Positions 12,039-25,644 are shown, numbered from the stretch's first letter. The stretch is 64,000 nt of DNA from Lunularia cruciata (GCA_948567375.1 OX419756.1:26984333-27048332), one strand, 5' to 3'. The notes: generated by a model from the sequence alone, not told the origin. Translations and numbers: made by a program.

Positions 12039-12299
12039 TGTTTTGTAGGATGTATATTACAAACAATAACCTACTTTCTGGATCTTAATAGAATCTTATG
12101 ACTAGATCTTCTTGAGCCAGTTAACTAAGTTTGCTGAGCAAGCCTGAGAATTAGTTGTAGTACTTGTTATACAAGTAGACATCTTGATATTTATTATAAT
12201 AATAATTGTAGCACTTTAGAGGATATTTCTCATAATCTATCTCCTTCCCTTTTGATGTTCGCAAAAAATCAATCTTTCAACATACCTTTGTTGACTCTG

Positions 12300-12600
12300 A
12301 ACGGAACGGTGCCCGGTTAAGCTTTGTACCCACCCTGACAACATAAGATGGACAAGAAACAACCAAGGCTTGAGGGCAGGAGAAACCTCATAGGAGCCGA
12401 AAAAAGCCAAGGCGTAGGAAAATCTACACTTGGAACCGTGACAATAAAAGCTGAAATTAGAAGAAAGGAGTCGGGCTGTCGTAAGCCTCGATAGCCAAAG
12501 CTAAAGATAAAAAAGCACCATCAGTCCATATTCCCGTCGATATTGAGGCTATCCACTTGGCCATTAGTGCGTACCTTGGTAGTATCATGTTTTAATTGCC
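12300..12600. other. GC-richer island resembling organellar intron sequence
   Basis: This stretch is clearly richer in G and C than the DNA on either side, and rich in purine runs and short self-complementary pieces. The style (GGAGCCGAAAAAAGCC, GGAACCGTGAC, CTGTCGTAAGCC) recalls plant mitochondrial group II introns, which would make it a nuclear copy of organellar DNA. I cannot align it from memory, so origin and borders are open. The element at 17848-18042 shares the style, including a CCGTAAGCC-like piece. Confidence 0.25.
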
Positions 12601-13760
12601 CCATCCCCTAAATACAATTTGTTTGGTTATCTCTGCCCAAACGACTCGTCCCTCGTTGGGTTTTGCTGTATTCATTGTCTCTTAGGAAAAATGTGCGTAT
12701 TTTTTTATGCTGGAGAGTGTGCTAGGATTAGCGTTAGGTTGAACAACGGTATTGCTAAGAGCACATGTTTGAGTAGTACCGGCCTTAACTCAAAGCCAAG
12801 TAAATGTATTGACCAAGTAGTAAACCTTTTGCATCGTGCAACCTTTACAAAAGAAGGGGCAATGCGGGTGTTGGATAGATCAAACTTGACAAGTAGGTCC
12901 ATATGTTTGAGTACAGTGTTAGTAATTTACCCCTGGTTGTTCTCAAGCTTTCTCATTCCTTAATGGGAATGGTCACCAATTTATCCAGATTTAATTTTGC
13001 ACTTGATACAATTTCGTATTTCTTTCACACAACCATAGGTTCTTGGAGGATCCCACGTCATATATCTAGTATACCTCATGTTGCCAGCAAATAATGAGAA
13101 AGTCCACGGTGAGGAAAGTATTTTAGTTATGTTGCGTTTGTAATAGTTTCATGAGGAACTCCGAGTTTTTTTAGCAAATAATGAGAAGTCCGTGGTGAAG
13201 GAGTTGTTTAGTTTGACACCTCGTGACATTGTTCCAGACATAGTGCTTTTGTTTCATGAGGGCCGTGTGGATATAAAAAAAGAGGAAGAGGGGAGAGAAC
13301 ACCCTTGTCTAACCTCTCTTCTAATGGGGAACCTGTGTGCTTATTTCATATTTCATTTAATTAATATAAATTATAATTGTTTTCATCGAAGCACTAATCC
13401 CTGCATGAGGAGAAGGAATTTCTTCCCTGATCAAAGCTGTTTATAGTATCCCAAAGTTATAAGCATAAGCAAATGACTGCGTTTATCCACACAAGCATAT
13501 GCTTTTCCAAAGTCCAGTTTGAGGAATATCCTTCTCTTTTTTTCCTATAATTTAGGCAATTTTGGATCAACTATAAGCCTAAAATATTCTTCAGCATAAT
13601 TTTTTCCCTTTACAAACCTTATCTTCTATTTGTTTATTAATTTTGACAGTATTACGGTAACCAAGCCGCCAATAACCTAACAACAGCTTTTTAGTCCGTA
13701 CGAAACACAAGAGCTTCTTCTTGCAAACACAGGAGTAGCTAAGAAGCTATTCATTCTCCT
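12601..13760. other. Unassigned sequence, possible continuation of the organellar-like island
   Basis: The 114-codon open frame at 12619-12963 has no domain I recognise. It may continue the island at 12300-12600. Around 13090 and 13171 an 'AGCAAATAATGAGAA' segment with following GTCC-CGGTGA bases occurs twice, about 80 bases apart. Nothing else is supported. Confidence 0.3.
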
Positions 13761-14545
13761 TGGTCCACCCATCTACATCTTCACTACTCACTTGTGAGTG
13801 TGGTTCTACACTAGATGCAGCGGCGGTCCACATGACACGATGTCCTTTTGGAGGACAGAGGATAGCTACCCATGATGCCATTAGAGACATAGTGTTTGCT
13901 ATGGCGTGAGAGAGTGGATACTTGGCTTGGAGGGAGCGTTTGTATGCTTTGCAAACGACGTGTCAAGGCAGACTTATACTTTGTCCGAGATGATCAGGTG
14001 ACAGTAGCAGATGTCGTGGTCACAGACCCTACGCTGGATACAGTTTTGAAGGGAGTGATTACCCATCCCCCTGGATGGGCGGCGAGTGCAGCAGCAGGTC
14101 GTAAGGTCTCCAAGTATAGGGGCATGCAACGAGGTCACCTCTTTGTTCCTCTAGCCTTGGAGTTATATGGAACGATGGACACGGCATTTGACACATTTGT
14201 CAGGGAGTGCATGAGAGCTTATCATGTTAGGCGTCAGGGGTACTACTCTCACTCTCATACTTTGTAGCATATTTTAGACAACTTGTGTCTATTGCTCTAT
14301 AGAAGGCAGTGGCTGGTGCAATCCATAAGAGATCAATCACATAAGGTGATGTTTCTTTGGATGCTCCATTTGTGTGTAGACCGTACGACTTGCATAGCTC
14401 GGATATGTTAGGTGCGGTAGGGCAGATTTCTCATACAGACTCTATAGGGGCTTAGCTCCATGTCACCTTTTTTGTCTCTCCCTTGTACGACTTGATGGGG
14501 TTTTCACATCCTTCATTTTTCCTACGCGGTTGCCTTTTACTTTAG
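13761..14545 (+). mobile_element. 3' part of the R2-like non-LTR element with open endonuclease frame
   Basis: It begins at the equivalent of 28200 in the long copy (TTGGTCCACCCATCTACATC) and runs to the common 3' end. The frame 13896-14267 keeps the endonuclease-like region open: 'RDDQVTVADVVVTDPTLD', then 'AAGRKVSKYRGM', then 'FVPLALELYGTMD'. Here it lacks the one-base insertion that shifts the frame in the 25.5-29 kb copy, so it shows the ancestral reading frame. The hairpin near 14446-14458 has one base changed (GGGGCTTAGCTCC). Confidence 0.85.
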
Positions 14546-15210
14546 AATCTCTTTGGGATCACCCCTCTCTTATGAACAACGCAAGAATTCAAGTCCCGTA
14601 ACATTTCACAATCATGATATATCACTTGTCTCTGATTATTGGCCATACCTATGATGGTGAAGTACATGTCTTTGGTTGTTGGCCACAAAGCCATCACCAC
14701 CTTAGCATTGACTCCATCTCTTTCTAGAAATTGGCCTTGGTATGCTCATAAGATTTTACTCCACCTCTAATAGCTCTAATAGCCACGATAGTTCTCGAGT
14801 TCTCCCTCTTTCGGCCTCTCACACTTTCTCCATCCTTGCTCTTTGTATAGTTCCATTTGCTTTTTGTTCTTGAGGTTATTTTTATCTTTCTTTGTAGTTT
14901 TATTGAAATATCTATCTACTTCTACCAATATAACTCCTCCCCATAAGATTATTGGACAACATTCCAACTTAAAGATCATCATCTTCTCTCTCCATTCTTT
15001 GTTTATATATATATTAAAAAAGTAGTTACAGAGGTAATTCTCTGATCTTAGATATTATATGTTTACATGTTCTTATTTCCATGTCCTTGCTATGTTGTCT
15101 TCTCCTCTTCTTAGCATACATATGCTTAATTGCATTCATTTGTATCCCTTTCTAATTTTGGTATGTTTTTATTTGTTCTTGAATTATGCTTGAATATGTC
15201 TTACATTTAT
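14546..15210. other. Spacer, nothing recognised
   Basis: Sequence between the element's 3' end and the tandem duplication, with a T/C bias on the plus strand. The two opposed open frames at 14776-15025 show no domain. Confidence 0.4.
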
Positions 15211-15577
15211 TAATCTCTCTCCATGCTTTTACTTAGTTCTTGATGCTTTCTTCCCATGCTTTTGTACTTTATGTCTATTGTGTTCCTTTTTAGCTCCTAG
15301 TTTGTCTATTATATAGAGATTGAAGTTGAAGGTGAGTCCAATTGACCATGCACTATTGGATCCACTACTTTCCTTTATTTAAAATTCAAAATAATCTCTC
15401 TCCATGCTTTTACTTAGTTCTTAATGGCCTTTCTTCCCATGCTTCTCTACTTTATGTCTATTTTGTTTCTTTTTTGCTCCTAGTTTGTCTATTATATAGA
15501 GGTTGAAGTTGAAGGTGATTCCAATTGATCACGCAATATTGGATCCACTATTTTCCCTTATATACAATTCAAAATAT
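15211..15577. repeat. Tandem duplication, two units of about 183 bp
   Basis: Units 15211-15393 and 15394-15577 share AATCTCTCTCCATGC at their starts and end in AATTCAAAAT. They align along their whole length with scattered substitutions. No coding potential. Confidence 0.8.
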
Positions 15578-15811
15578 AGAATTCACCATCACTTATAATC
15601 AACAACATTAGGAGCCTTTTTTTCAACACTAGGAGCATTTTGTATCATCTCACTCCTTGCAAGATGTAAATTTTGTTTAGCATTGCATGCTATATTCTGT
15701 TGAAGTACTTAATAAGCTTAGTACACTTAAGTCTTTGTTTATGCTATTATATCAAACATATTCATTAGATCATTAGATCTAGCCTATTTTTACTTTAAAT
15801 GAATTTCCGAT

Positions 15812-18800
15812 TGATGTTAAGGTAATGCACAATGGATTAAAGAGAACAAAAAACTAAACTCCAAGACACTCTTTTAGTGCTTAGACTCCAAAGCATCTTG
15901 GGGATCAAGTAAATACTTACTAGAGAACTCAATGAGAAAGAGTTATTTATAAAAAAAGAAAAGATAATGTATACTTCATCATCCCTTATTTCTACACTTG
16001 TGAGATTTTTAAACATGAAAGTTAATAATAATTGAAATAACTTAAATGATTAGGTGAAATAACATCTTAAATGAAAATTCAAATAGAATATCAAATAATA
16101 ATGACCAAAGTATATGGTATTATCTTGACACAATAACTCATTGAGATAGACTATCCTTGAAGTATAAAGTAATTAACACCAAAATGTGTTATATATCAAG
16201 GAGTTTCTAATACTTTCTTGAAATTCAAGTATCTAAAAATGGTAAAGTAAATACATACCATCCAAATTAATGGTACTTACTTTTGGTTGTAGATCAAGGA
16301 GTTTCTGATTCTTTCTCTATATTAAAATATCTAGGAATGATAACATCAACATATAATATCCAAATTAATGATACTTATTCTTGCAAGTTAAATCTAAAAT
16401 AACACTCCTTCTATCTAAAATAATACCAAATCTACCTTAATTATGAATAATTCTAGCTAATCATCAATATTAAGAAGCTTAGTTGAGTTCTGTAAGATAA
16501 TATTGGTTATTACTCCTAATACTAACCTAAATATCAGATTGAGTAATCATGCACATATAGGTTTTACATTGATTAAGAGTTCACTTCATTCTCACAATAA
16601 AGGTCATTTTACAACTATGATACAACTTCACTTATCATGGTTGATGCTATCAAAGTGTATTACTTCAAACTCCTTGAGATCATAAGTGTAATTGCACTAT
16701 ATCTTCTCTATTATACAAGGTCCAACCTACTCAAGAAAATCCTTCTTTTGTATTCTCTTGAGTCACATAAAAAGAGGCAATATTCTCGAATCACTTCCCT
16801 TGAAGAGCTTACTTGACTCTTGCTTTGTGTCTTAACATAGCTTTCCTCTTACCATTTTAGGCTTGGTCGAATCATACCATTGTAATTGCTCCTGATTCTG
16901 CTAATTCCATGAGCTTATTCTTCCTTAACTTCTGTACATCACCTCCTTGTACCTTCTTAAAATTTCATGAGAACACTCTGCAAAGAAGGAAGACCAAATT
17001 AAATAGGTAAATTAGACTCAATTCTATATACTCGATTAATTGAATATTATAGAAAATTTAGAGGAAACTTGAAGTAAATAGGTAGAGTAATACAGTGGTA
17101 GTGATACTTTATAGAAACACTCATCCAAATCAAATAAAATCAAAATAACCAAATCTAGTGATGATGTATTCACAAATAAAATTGCAAACTTCATTTGAAT
17201 TATTATTCTCAATGCCCTAACTTCTACAAAATTGGTGAGTTAATCAATAAATACCAAAATATATCATTTTTTACTCAAAGTTTTATTGAATAAAATTTCA
17301 ATACTCTATATCTTAATGGTACTAACTATAGAATAGATGTAAGAGGTAGGATGGAGGTAGACTTCTAAGCAAAAGCTTGAAAAATAGTATGAGTTCTACA
17401 CATAATAAATATTTTCTTAGAGTCTCCTTCTTATGATACCATATATCTAGAATCTTGAAACCTACATCATTTGTAAAAAGAGACCTCTATATACCAACCT
17501 ATTGTGAAACTCTTTTACGAGCTAGATAGACTACTCCTTGTCCACTTCTTTTCAAAGAAAAAATAACACCCTTGATGAAAGATATTAACTTCCATTATTG
17601 TGTAAGGTCTAGACTTTACTATAGCAGTCTTCCTCTCCCTAGCATGTGTACTAATCTTGACATTTACTTCCTACATCAAAGCCCATAACCTCCTCATGAT
17701 CAATTTAAATATCTTGATCAAAGCAACCAAAATAGTCATAACTTCCTAATTCAAGAGAAAACCATCTATTTGATTAAATTCATCATGGTCATAGACTCAA
17801 AAAATAAATTTGTATATTTCTTCCTTAGCATATCCTGATAATATAATTACGCTGCTAGAGAGTGGGGAGAAAAAATTTATTTTTTTGTGCGCGTGAGCCT
17901 TCTGGTCTTTTAACTTGAACCCCCCGATGGTTAAATAGGACTGAAGTTGGCGAGACTCATTTCAGTCCATGAACTAAAACAACCCAAGCTCTCTCAGTTT
18001 TAGACCCTAAGAGAACCGTGCAGCCGTAAGCCACAGGCCCTGTAATATAATGATAATGTAGTTCACTTTATTAACCTCTACTCTATATACTTCAATGCCT
18101 TGTGATTGAGGATAATGGTGGCTTTCTTTGAGACAAAACATAACTAACAAACCTTCTATTTATGTGAGTTAATACTTTCTTTGTGATATAAATATTTTTT
18201 ACTGATATAAAATATTGGATTATTATTCATATCATAGTCCAATTCACTAAGAGTACATCTTGTAACTATTTTTGAAGTAGAAGTATACATGAAAAAAGCT
18301 TATTTCCAATCAAATTCAGCAAGAATTGGAGAAACAAATAGATTGCTTGACCTCCTAAACAGCTTTGGGAGCCACTCTCTCTTCCAAAACCATAGTGTAC
18401 TTTGCACATTTCTTCATATCAATGGTCAATGTACAAATCTTGTCAGAGATGAAGATAAATTTCCTATAATACCAAACCATTTCCAAGAATTGGTAAAACT
18501 TTCTCAAGCTTGTAAAGAATAGAAGGTTTAAGATTCTCCTCACCATCTTGAGATACATTCTTATCTTATCCAAAAGAGAGAAATGAACTACACTAAAAGT
18601 ATATATATTTCATTAAAAATTTCAAATTTTCTATGTTGAGTGATATATTTGCATCATCAAGCATTGCAAGTCTTTGATGAAATTTTTATAATGCTCTTCT
18701 CTGCTCCCATAAACACAAAACTTACCAATAAATCTCCCTTATAAATATTCAACCACCTTTTTCATGAACCAAGAAATATGATTAAGCATTACAAAGCCTA

Positions 18801-19060
18801 AAAGGCATAACACCAAAATCATAAGTATCCCCATGCATGAAAAAATAGAGGAATTGTTGGTGCTCTAAATTAAACTTGATTTGGTTATAGCCATTTTAAA
18901 TATTTCCTCTTTATGTCCTTAAATGTAAACATTGGTTAATTGGGATCCTTCCAAAAATTATAACCTTAGATATGAAATCTATAGCATAAGCAATGCACTT
19001 TTGAATAATAATCAAAGTAGTTTCAATTCAATGAGTCTCTTCCTCTATAAGTATCCAAAT
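15812..19060 (-). mobile_element. Decayed Ty3/gypsy element, same family as 60.5-64 kb
   Basis: Matches the right-hand element over its LTR (from TGATG at 15812), integrase C-terminus (about 16630-17000), RNase H region (about 18060-18260), and reverse transcriptase (about 18260-18960). Read on the minus strand, the last part contains 'HGDTYDFGVMPF', the conserved palm segment that the 60.5-64 kb copy has lost. Stops and frameshifts occur throughout, so it cannot make a protein. A 195-bp foreign insertion sits at 17848-18042. The open frames 18289-18522 and 18355-18573 are remnants or shadows of the RT and RNase H part. Confidence 0.75.
17848..18042. mobile_element. 195-bp insertion flanked by a 9-bp direct repeat
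   Basis: TAATATAAT occurs at 17839-17847 and again at 18043-18051. Between them lies sequence absent from the related Ty3/gypsy copy at this point, and much richer in G and C than the host element. It contains TTGTGCGCGTGAGCC, GAACCCCCCGATGG and GAACCGTGCAGCCGTAAGCC. A GTGCG start and GAACCG-type pieces recall group II introns, but no full structure was established. No poly(A) and no terminal inverted repeat are seen. Confidence 0.55.
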
Positions 19061-19576
19061 GAATCTTTTCCTTACAAATTGTATTCTTAGTAATTAGAAG
19101 ATGCTACATTTGAATATGAGATGTACTCGATATCAATAACAAGAACTATATCTTGATGCTTTTATGACCAGATTCTCAAGTACTCCTTGTGCCATTGATC
19201 AATTATATAAGTTGCTCTTAACCATAGGTTCCTTAGTTCCAAATAATAACTTGAATCCTTCAAGACTAAAAGAGTATGAGATTTTGAAATGGAATCAAAA
19301 GTTATGTAGAGTTTTTCCCTCACCTAAGGAGAATAGATTGTCTATCTTTTAGCAATTTGTGCACAAACCATGTTCTAGACCAAACATAGTGCTGGTAGTG
19401 GACATTATAAGAGATGAAAACTTGAAAAGAATTCTCTTATTGTCACATTCACTCTATGCCTATTGTATGTGAAAGCTCCCTTAAAATAGCCCATATGGAA
19501 AGTCTTCCCCAATATCAACATGAAAGGTCCTTCCCTCTACTTGTAAAAGGTGCCTCTAGAGTTAGAGATTCCTCCA
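19061..19576. other. Unassigned retroelement-like sequence
   Basis: Lies between the decayed Ty3/gypsy copy and an LTR of another family. The open frame 19164-19352 has no domain I can name. It is probably more retroelement debris. Confidence 0.35.
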
Positions 19577-19977
19577 AGATTATAAAAGATCAAGGAGAGA
19601 AATAAGAGAATGGAATATCACATTAAAACTCTCAAGTAAAGGAATTTTTGAATTTTGTCTAGCATGAACTTGGTTTTGGTATTTATAGTGAAGCAATGCA
19701 AAGCTCTTGAAAGGATTATAAGGAAGTTTCACTCTCAAAGCCACCTTCTAAGAGTGCAAGCTAAACTAGCAAAGAAGCTTTGTGTACAAATGACCCAACC
19801 CTTAAAAGGTCTCTAGAAGCTTCTCTCCAAGAAGCTTCTTAAGTGCTTCTAAAATATTCTATCAAAAAACTTCTTAAATGCTTCTAGAATATTCTTAGAA
19901 TTCCTAACTATATTTAGCTTATTTTATTAACTCATTAGCCTTTGCTAACTCATATAACAATTCCATCTTATTATAAA
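19577..19977 (-). repeat. LTR related to that of the chromovirus at 43-48 kb
   Basis: In reverse complement this matches the LTR at 47397-47835. The shared start is around AAGATGGAATTGTTAT versus AATATGGAATTTATTG. Further matches are the arrays of GAAGCTTC, the TATA region CTATAAATACCAAA, and the stretch ending near ATTCTC-TATTTCTCTCCTT. Internal sequence of that family was not found beside it, so it is a solo or orphan LTR. Confidence 0.7.
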
Positions 19978-22900
19978 TATCAACATTATAATAAAGGAAC
20001 TCTTAAGTAGAAAATCACACTTGTACTTAATAAATATTAATATCATCATTCCACTAACTCACTCTATGCTCCAAGCTCACAAAGGAGTGGATGCATTTCA
20101 CTTCCGAAGCCCTTCCTTGTACACTCACCAAAATTACTATAATATATGCCTTGGAAATTTGGTACATTCCTTCTTAATCCAACATACACTAAGTATAGAA
20201 TCTTAGGTAAATGTGTCCTTATATGGAGTTTCAGAACAATATTCCTTCCTTTGGAAACTTCAAGCATATTTCCAATGAATATATTATATTGTTTTAAATT
20301 AAAGATTGCAATGGATTCCAACATCAAGTCAAATCTACTAAACTTGACCAATCTATATTACTAAAAGTTGCCTAACTTTCACAAGTCATATGATTTTTAT
20401 ATATCATTTATACCTTAGTAGATTCAACCATACAAAGTCCAGGATAGAGTTTCCACTCCAAAATGATGATATAAAATCCTCTGCAACTTCCAACTCTAGT
20501 GTAAATTTCTCTTAAGAGTTCCAACTCAAATATAATTGAGTTAAAAGTTCACTAAAAAGTCCAGTTGAGTATCCAACAATTAAATATAGGATCTTTCCTC
20601 TATTCAAATATTCTAGTTTAGTAGGAGATACATCTAACTTAGTTCTTGCTAAACTTATCTAGCTAACTAGCTAGATGACTAGCTATAACTTATTCAAGGC
20701 CAACAAAATACTACTAGCAACGAATGTACATCCTAGCGTGTTATAAACAAAAGGTGAAAAATGGAAGAAGCTAAGTATTATTAGGACAAGAGAATTCATG
20801 TACTTTTATGAGATATAAAAACCACAAAGACTTTCATTTGATGTTTTCCACTTTTTTTTAATGTTTGATATTGATTTAGCCTATTTATAAAATTGGAGGA
20901 GGTAAGTGCTGTTGCAACTTTGATCAACTTTAGTCAGAGAAAGTGAAACTTACACTTCTTAATAGCAAAGAATATGCAACTCAAGAACTTGTTGATCCAA
21001 GATAAGCTTAATATCTTGAGATGTTTTACGTCAGCTTCAAGATTTGGTTTGTTAAGCACATGAATCAATGATAGAGTTGGAAGAACCATACAAATGATTT
21101 TCACTTCAAAAACTTAGAAGGAAGCCAATGATTTGAGATGCCAATGCTTTGGGTATGGTTTTATAATTTCTTATTAAGATAAGAGTAATTTTATTTTTCC
21201 CCAATCTCCAACCAATTTATTAAAATAGATTCAAGAACTTAACATGGTTAATGCTTATAAAATCATTGGCTAGAAGGAAACATTCAAGCATATATAAATC
21301 CTTTGAGTAAAGCTTTACTAAATTCTATATGAAGCATTTATATCCTTCCAAGATTTTATACCTTTTGAATTTCAGAATCTCATTTCTACATTTGGTTTAT
21401 AAAGGTAAAATTAAGTATTCATCTCATTATTTTCTTAAGTCTGTCAAACTATATATGTAGATAGATTCTCTACCTAATATACTTCTTATCTCACTAGATA
21501 TATTAACATCCACTCTAAGTCTACAAGTACTTGACTAAGATACAGTTATAAGTGAAGGTCCAAGAAGAAGATAAATTTTTTTAAGGTTGGTAGTATTTTA
21601 TTTGAAAAGTTTTAAAGGTTGGTAGTTATTTTATAACCTACTCTTGTAGCATATAAAGTGTAAAGACTAAGCAACCTATGGATGTTTTAGCTTGGGACCT
21701 TTTAAGTGCAACAAAGTAGAAAGTTATGGAGTAGTCTAAACCACCAGCACTACAAACCTCAACTATGATAAGACCAACATTTTATCTCCAAAAAATAATG
21801 TGCAATTGAGTATGAAGAAGCAAGTAAAGGCAAAGGTTTCATAAATCTAAAAAATCAAGTGGTAAGTGGAAGTATGAAATTAATTAGTTAGAAACATGGC
21901 ACGAACAAGAGAAATTATTGGTCTATTGCTCTCAATCTTGATGCAATTATATACTTCTTATTAAAAACATACATAGTCATTGCAATGAAAATATATGTAT
22001 CTCCTCAAGTCTCCATGGACATATAAGGTCTTGTAACTTGGAGATTTCTATTGAATCTATGTGGAGCTTACATATACTTCTTTGAGAATATTAAGAATTT
22101 GGATGAGCAAAAGATAAACATTAGTTATTTTGTAGCAATGGATGAACTTACTCGCACACCATCTTCGTAAGTGTGTTTTTCTTTGTTCTTCTTGATTTAG
22201 AACTTGCATGTATAGAATATGTTCTCACTTTAGTTTTTAAAGTCAATATATTGTGTATACTTTTACACTTTTTGATCAATTTAGCATGTCTCATTTGCAT
22301 TCATGTAGGTCATGGATTGGTAATATGATATGGTTATACTTTTGATGGAATATTGATTAGTAGTTTGTGAATCTTAAGAAGAAGTTACCATTATGGATCA
22401 ATCTTTGAAACTAATTATAATGAACCTATATCATGAAGCTTTATAAATCTTTGTAATTTAAGGAAAGTCAACTTATATTTGGGACCATATGTTTAAGCTA
22501 GAAGATGAGTTTGTGATTAAATGGAAATGGATGTAGTAGTACCCATTGGAAGAATACCAAGATATGGCCAAAGCATCTCAATAGCATGCATACAAGGTTT
22601 TGTTGAAATTTCAAAGATGAGCAATCCTAATAAGAAATTATTTGTGAAATTTGATCAGACAAAGGAGTGAAAGTAGAAGGTAGAATAGTTGACCCCAAAG
22701 TTGAAGCTAATACAATTAATAAAGTATTTTGTGTCATCTATGTAAAGGTACGTCCTTGAACATTATTACATTTGTCACGGTTTATTTGTCTAATTTTCTT
22801 TTCTTCTCATTGAGCTCAATTTGATATAAATTTTACTCAAGATGCATATCATATCTCAAGAAGGATTTTAGAGTGTTCACTAATACAATTCTCTACAAAG

Positions 22901-25479
22901 GTATGCGCACTTTCAAAGTTGTCCATGAAGTTTCAAAGTTCCAAAGAAATTTACATAAATATAGGAAACCAAGTAGCATTGGTGGATTTAAACTCTCATG
23001 TTCTAAACTTGCTTTGTAATGTTGAAGCAAATAGAAGTTAACTTGATTGCAACTATAGATGATTGTATAAATTTGACAAATAAGTAGTTGGACTTTCATT
23101 CCAAGCTTAAAGTGTTGAAGAATAGTCTAAATTTATTATTTGATAAATAACATATATCTTGAGTAAAATTTATACAAAATTGAGCTTAAGGAGGAGAGAG
23201 AAAGTTTGCCTAATCAAATGTTACAAAGTAACATAGTTCAAGTCCATGTATTCCTTATGTATTACTTATGTGCAACAGAAGGTAGGCCAAGAGTGTAAGT
23301 AGATAGATCATAATATCAAATTGAAGGAGGAAGTCCAACATTGCCTTCTCTGTCTATATCTATAATAGACTTTGATTCTGGTGTGGTTCTTAGCGGTGCC
23401 ATAATATGGTCCTTAGTGGCAATTAGATTCTATTGTTCTGGCAGACCGATGGACATCAACATGTGGTGGTCAGATTTTTGTGTTACAAAAAGCATACAAA
23501 GTGTTTCCTTTCATTGTGTCCAAAGGACATGCAATAGACTAGTATGGATATATTATAAATAGTTCTCATGATATGAAGGAGTTCTTTGTACTTGGTGACT
23601 TAGACTCAGTCCATATAAAGTTGTTAGCATAGAGATTTGTAATGCTAAGGAATTTGGAGTCCAAGTTCTTAGATATAATTTATAGTTACTATTTATTTTA
23701 TTTTAAGAAGCTACTAAGAAGTTCAAGCAGCGAGTGTGTGCATTCGCCGCCCATGTGCACTCAAGTCTGACAACATCGAAAGTTTTTATAAATTCTAAAG
23801 TGACAAAGCGCATGTTAATGAAGAGATGAAAAATCTAAACAAATGAGATGTATGATGTTGTAATATGTTTTAAATGCACTTCTTCTTGCTGAAACTAGAT
23901 CCAACATCAAGTATAGAGCTTTGTAGATCCAAATACTCAATATAATAATCCACATAAAAAATATTTTAGCAGTAAGGTAGAAGGTCATTCCAGTATTAAG
24001 GCAATATTTGGAAGTCATTAAAAAAATATAAGGACTATGGTTACTCAATGCACTGTCCAATTAGGTTGATTACAGAATATGTTATTATATCTTATATATG
24101 ACTATGGTTATATATTCTATTTCTTATTTCTTAGACTCATCTTTTGTTTGACTGGAGATTTTATACATAATCAAATCAAATATGTTATTATATTATTATA
24201 TTTTGGAATGACATGTAAAACTACATACACTTATAGAGTAATAGTTCCATATGGATCTATTATTATTATTATTATTATTATTATTAGTTCGAACATGAGA
24301 TATAGATAAGACTTAACAGCCATTTATATAGTTCAGGCAAAAATTTTGATGACTTTTTAGTAAACTAACATACTAAAATATTGAATTATATGTTCAGGCT
24401 ATTACACCACCATAATATTTTTGATAATGTGTCTCCCTTAATACTTTCATAGTTAATTATTGATACATAATCAGAAGAAGAATATGTAATTATTGATAGT
24501 TTTTATTTAGAAGGTGGAGTTAGAGACGCATTCAATATTTATCCTTTAGAGTTTCTGTTTAGGCTTCTTTCATATTGAAGTTCTTCCCTCAAAACTTTAT
24601 CTAAAAGTTAGATCTAAAATTATCAAGAACTATAGAGCCTAGAGCTTAACTAGCTTCGTAGATTATATTGCAGAGAATATACTATGGAGAATAAATGAGT
24701 GAGAAAAGTCCTTTTTTAGAGTTTATAGGTGAATTAAGTTAGTTTCATCCTATAATTAGATTATGTACAGATAACAGGTCTTCAATTCATATTCATAGGA
24801 ATATAATTTTCATTAGTTTATCATTTTTTACAATGATTTTTTTTTTCAAGTGTAATCAATCAAGAGTATATAGAGATAGGAATCAACAAATTAAAGGATA
24901 ATCACTTGTATATATACATAAAATGACCAAATCTTGCATTTACTCATGATCACTAGTACTGAATATCTTAAAAAAGTAATATTTCCAAAGTTATGGTGTT
25001 ATTTCAATCAAGATGCAGCTAATATTTCTTATATTTTATCCTCAAATTATTTTGTAATATCAGCATGAATATTTATTATATGTAATACATATTTGCTAGT
25101 ATTTTATGATACATTTATCTAATTTTTGGTGAATACATACTAAAAATATTAAATGTACAAATTTCAAGTCTCTAAATTAACTGAGTAGTCATAAGGATAC
25201 ATGAAACGTTCTAATGGTAGCGATTTATAGTTCATGAGTAATATAATCTGGGGTGAGTGGCGCGGGGGAGCTGGCGGGAGAGAGTGTGGAGACGCGAGAG
25301 TAGAAGGAGAGACGTGAGACAATTTTGATAATTCCTGAGTGTTCTCTAGCATGTAGCAATATAGTGAATAGTCAATTCTCTTTGTTTTTCAATTTCAGTT
25401 CCATTGGTACCTAGATTGAAGACGATGGAGAATGGAGTAGAAAGTTACAAAGATTTTTAGCTTTTTTAGGGTTGAGAGT
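19978..25479. other. AT-rich region without a recognisable gene
   Basis: About 5.5 kb of AT-rich DNA. It holds an inverted repeat (about 22795-22860 against 23140-23215), an ATT microsatellite at about 24259-24286, and a tract GGAGGAAGTCCAACATTG near 23324 that looks like a polypurine tract meeting an LTR start. No domain was recognised in the small open frames. Old LTR-element remains are likely but not shown. Confidence 0.45.
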
Positions 25480-25644
25480 GATCATTATACATTGAGAGTG
25501 ATGGGTTGGAAATTTTCATTTCTAATCTCTTGGTTTTCATGATTAAGTTCCATGTGAATTTAATTTGAAAATTTTGGAGATGGAAATTGAAAGTTATGAG
25601 AGTTTATAGATTTTAGGGTTTGGAGAGATCGTTTCTTATGTGAG

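Noticed and set aside
24259..24286. ATT/TTA run as a possible CRISPR-like or regulatory array
   Set aside because: A simple microsatellite; the window has no CRISPR array and is eukaryotic.
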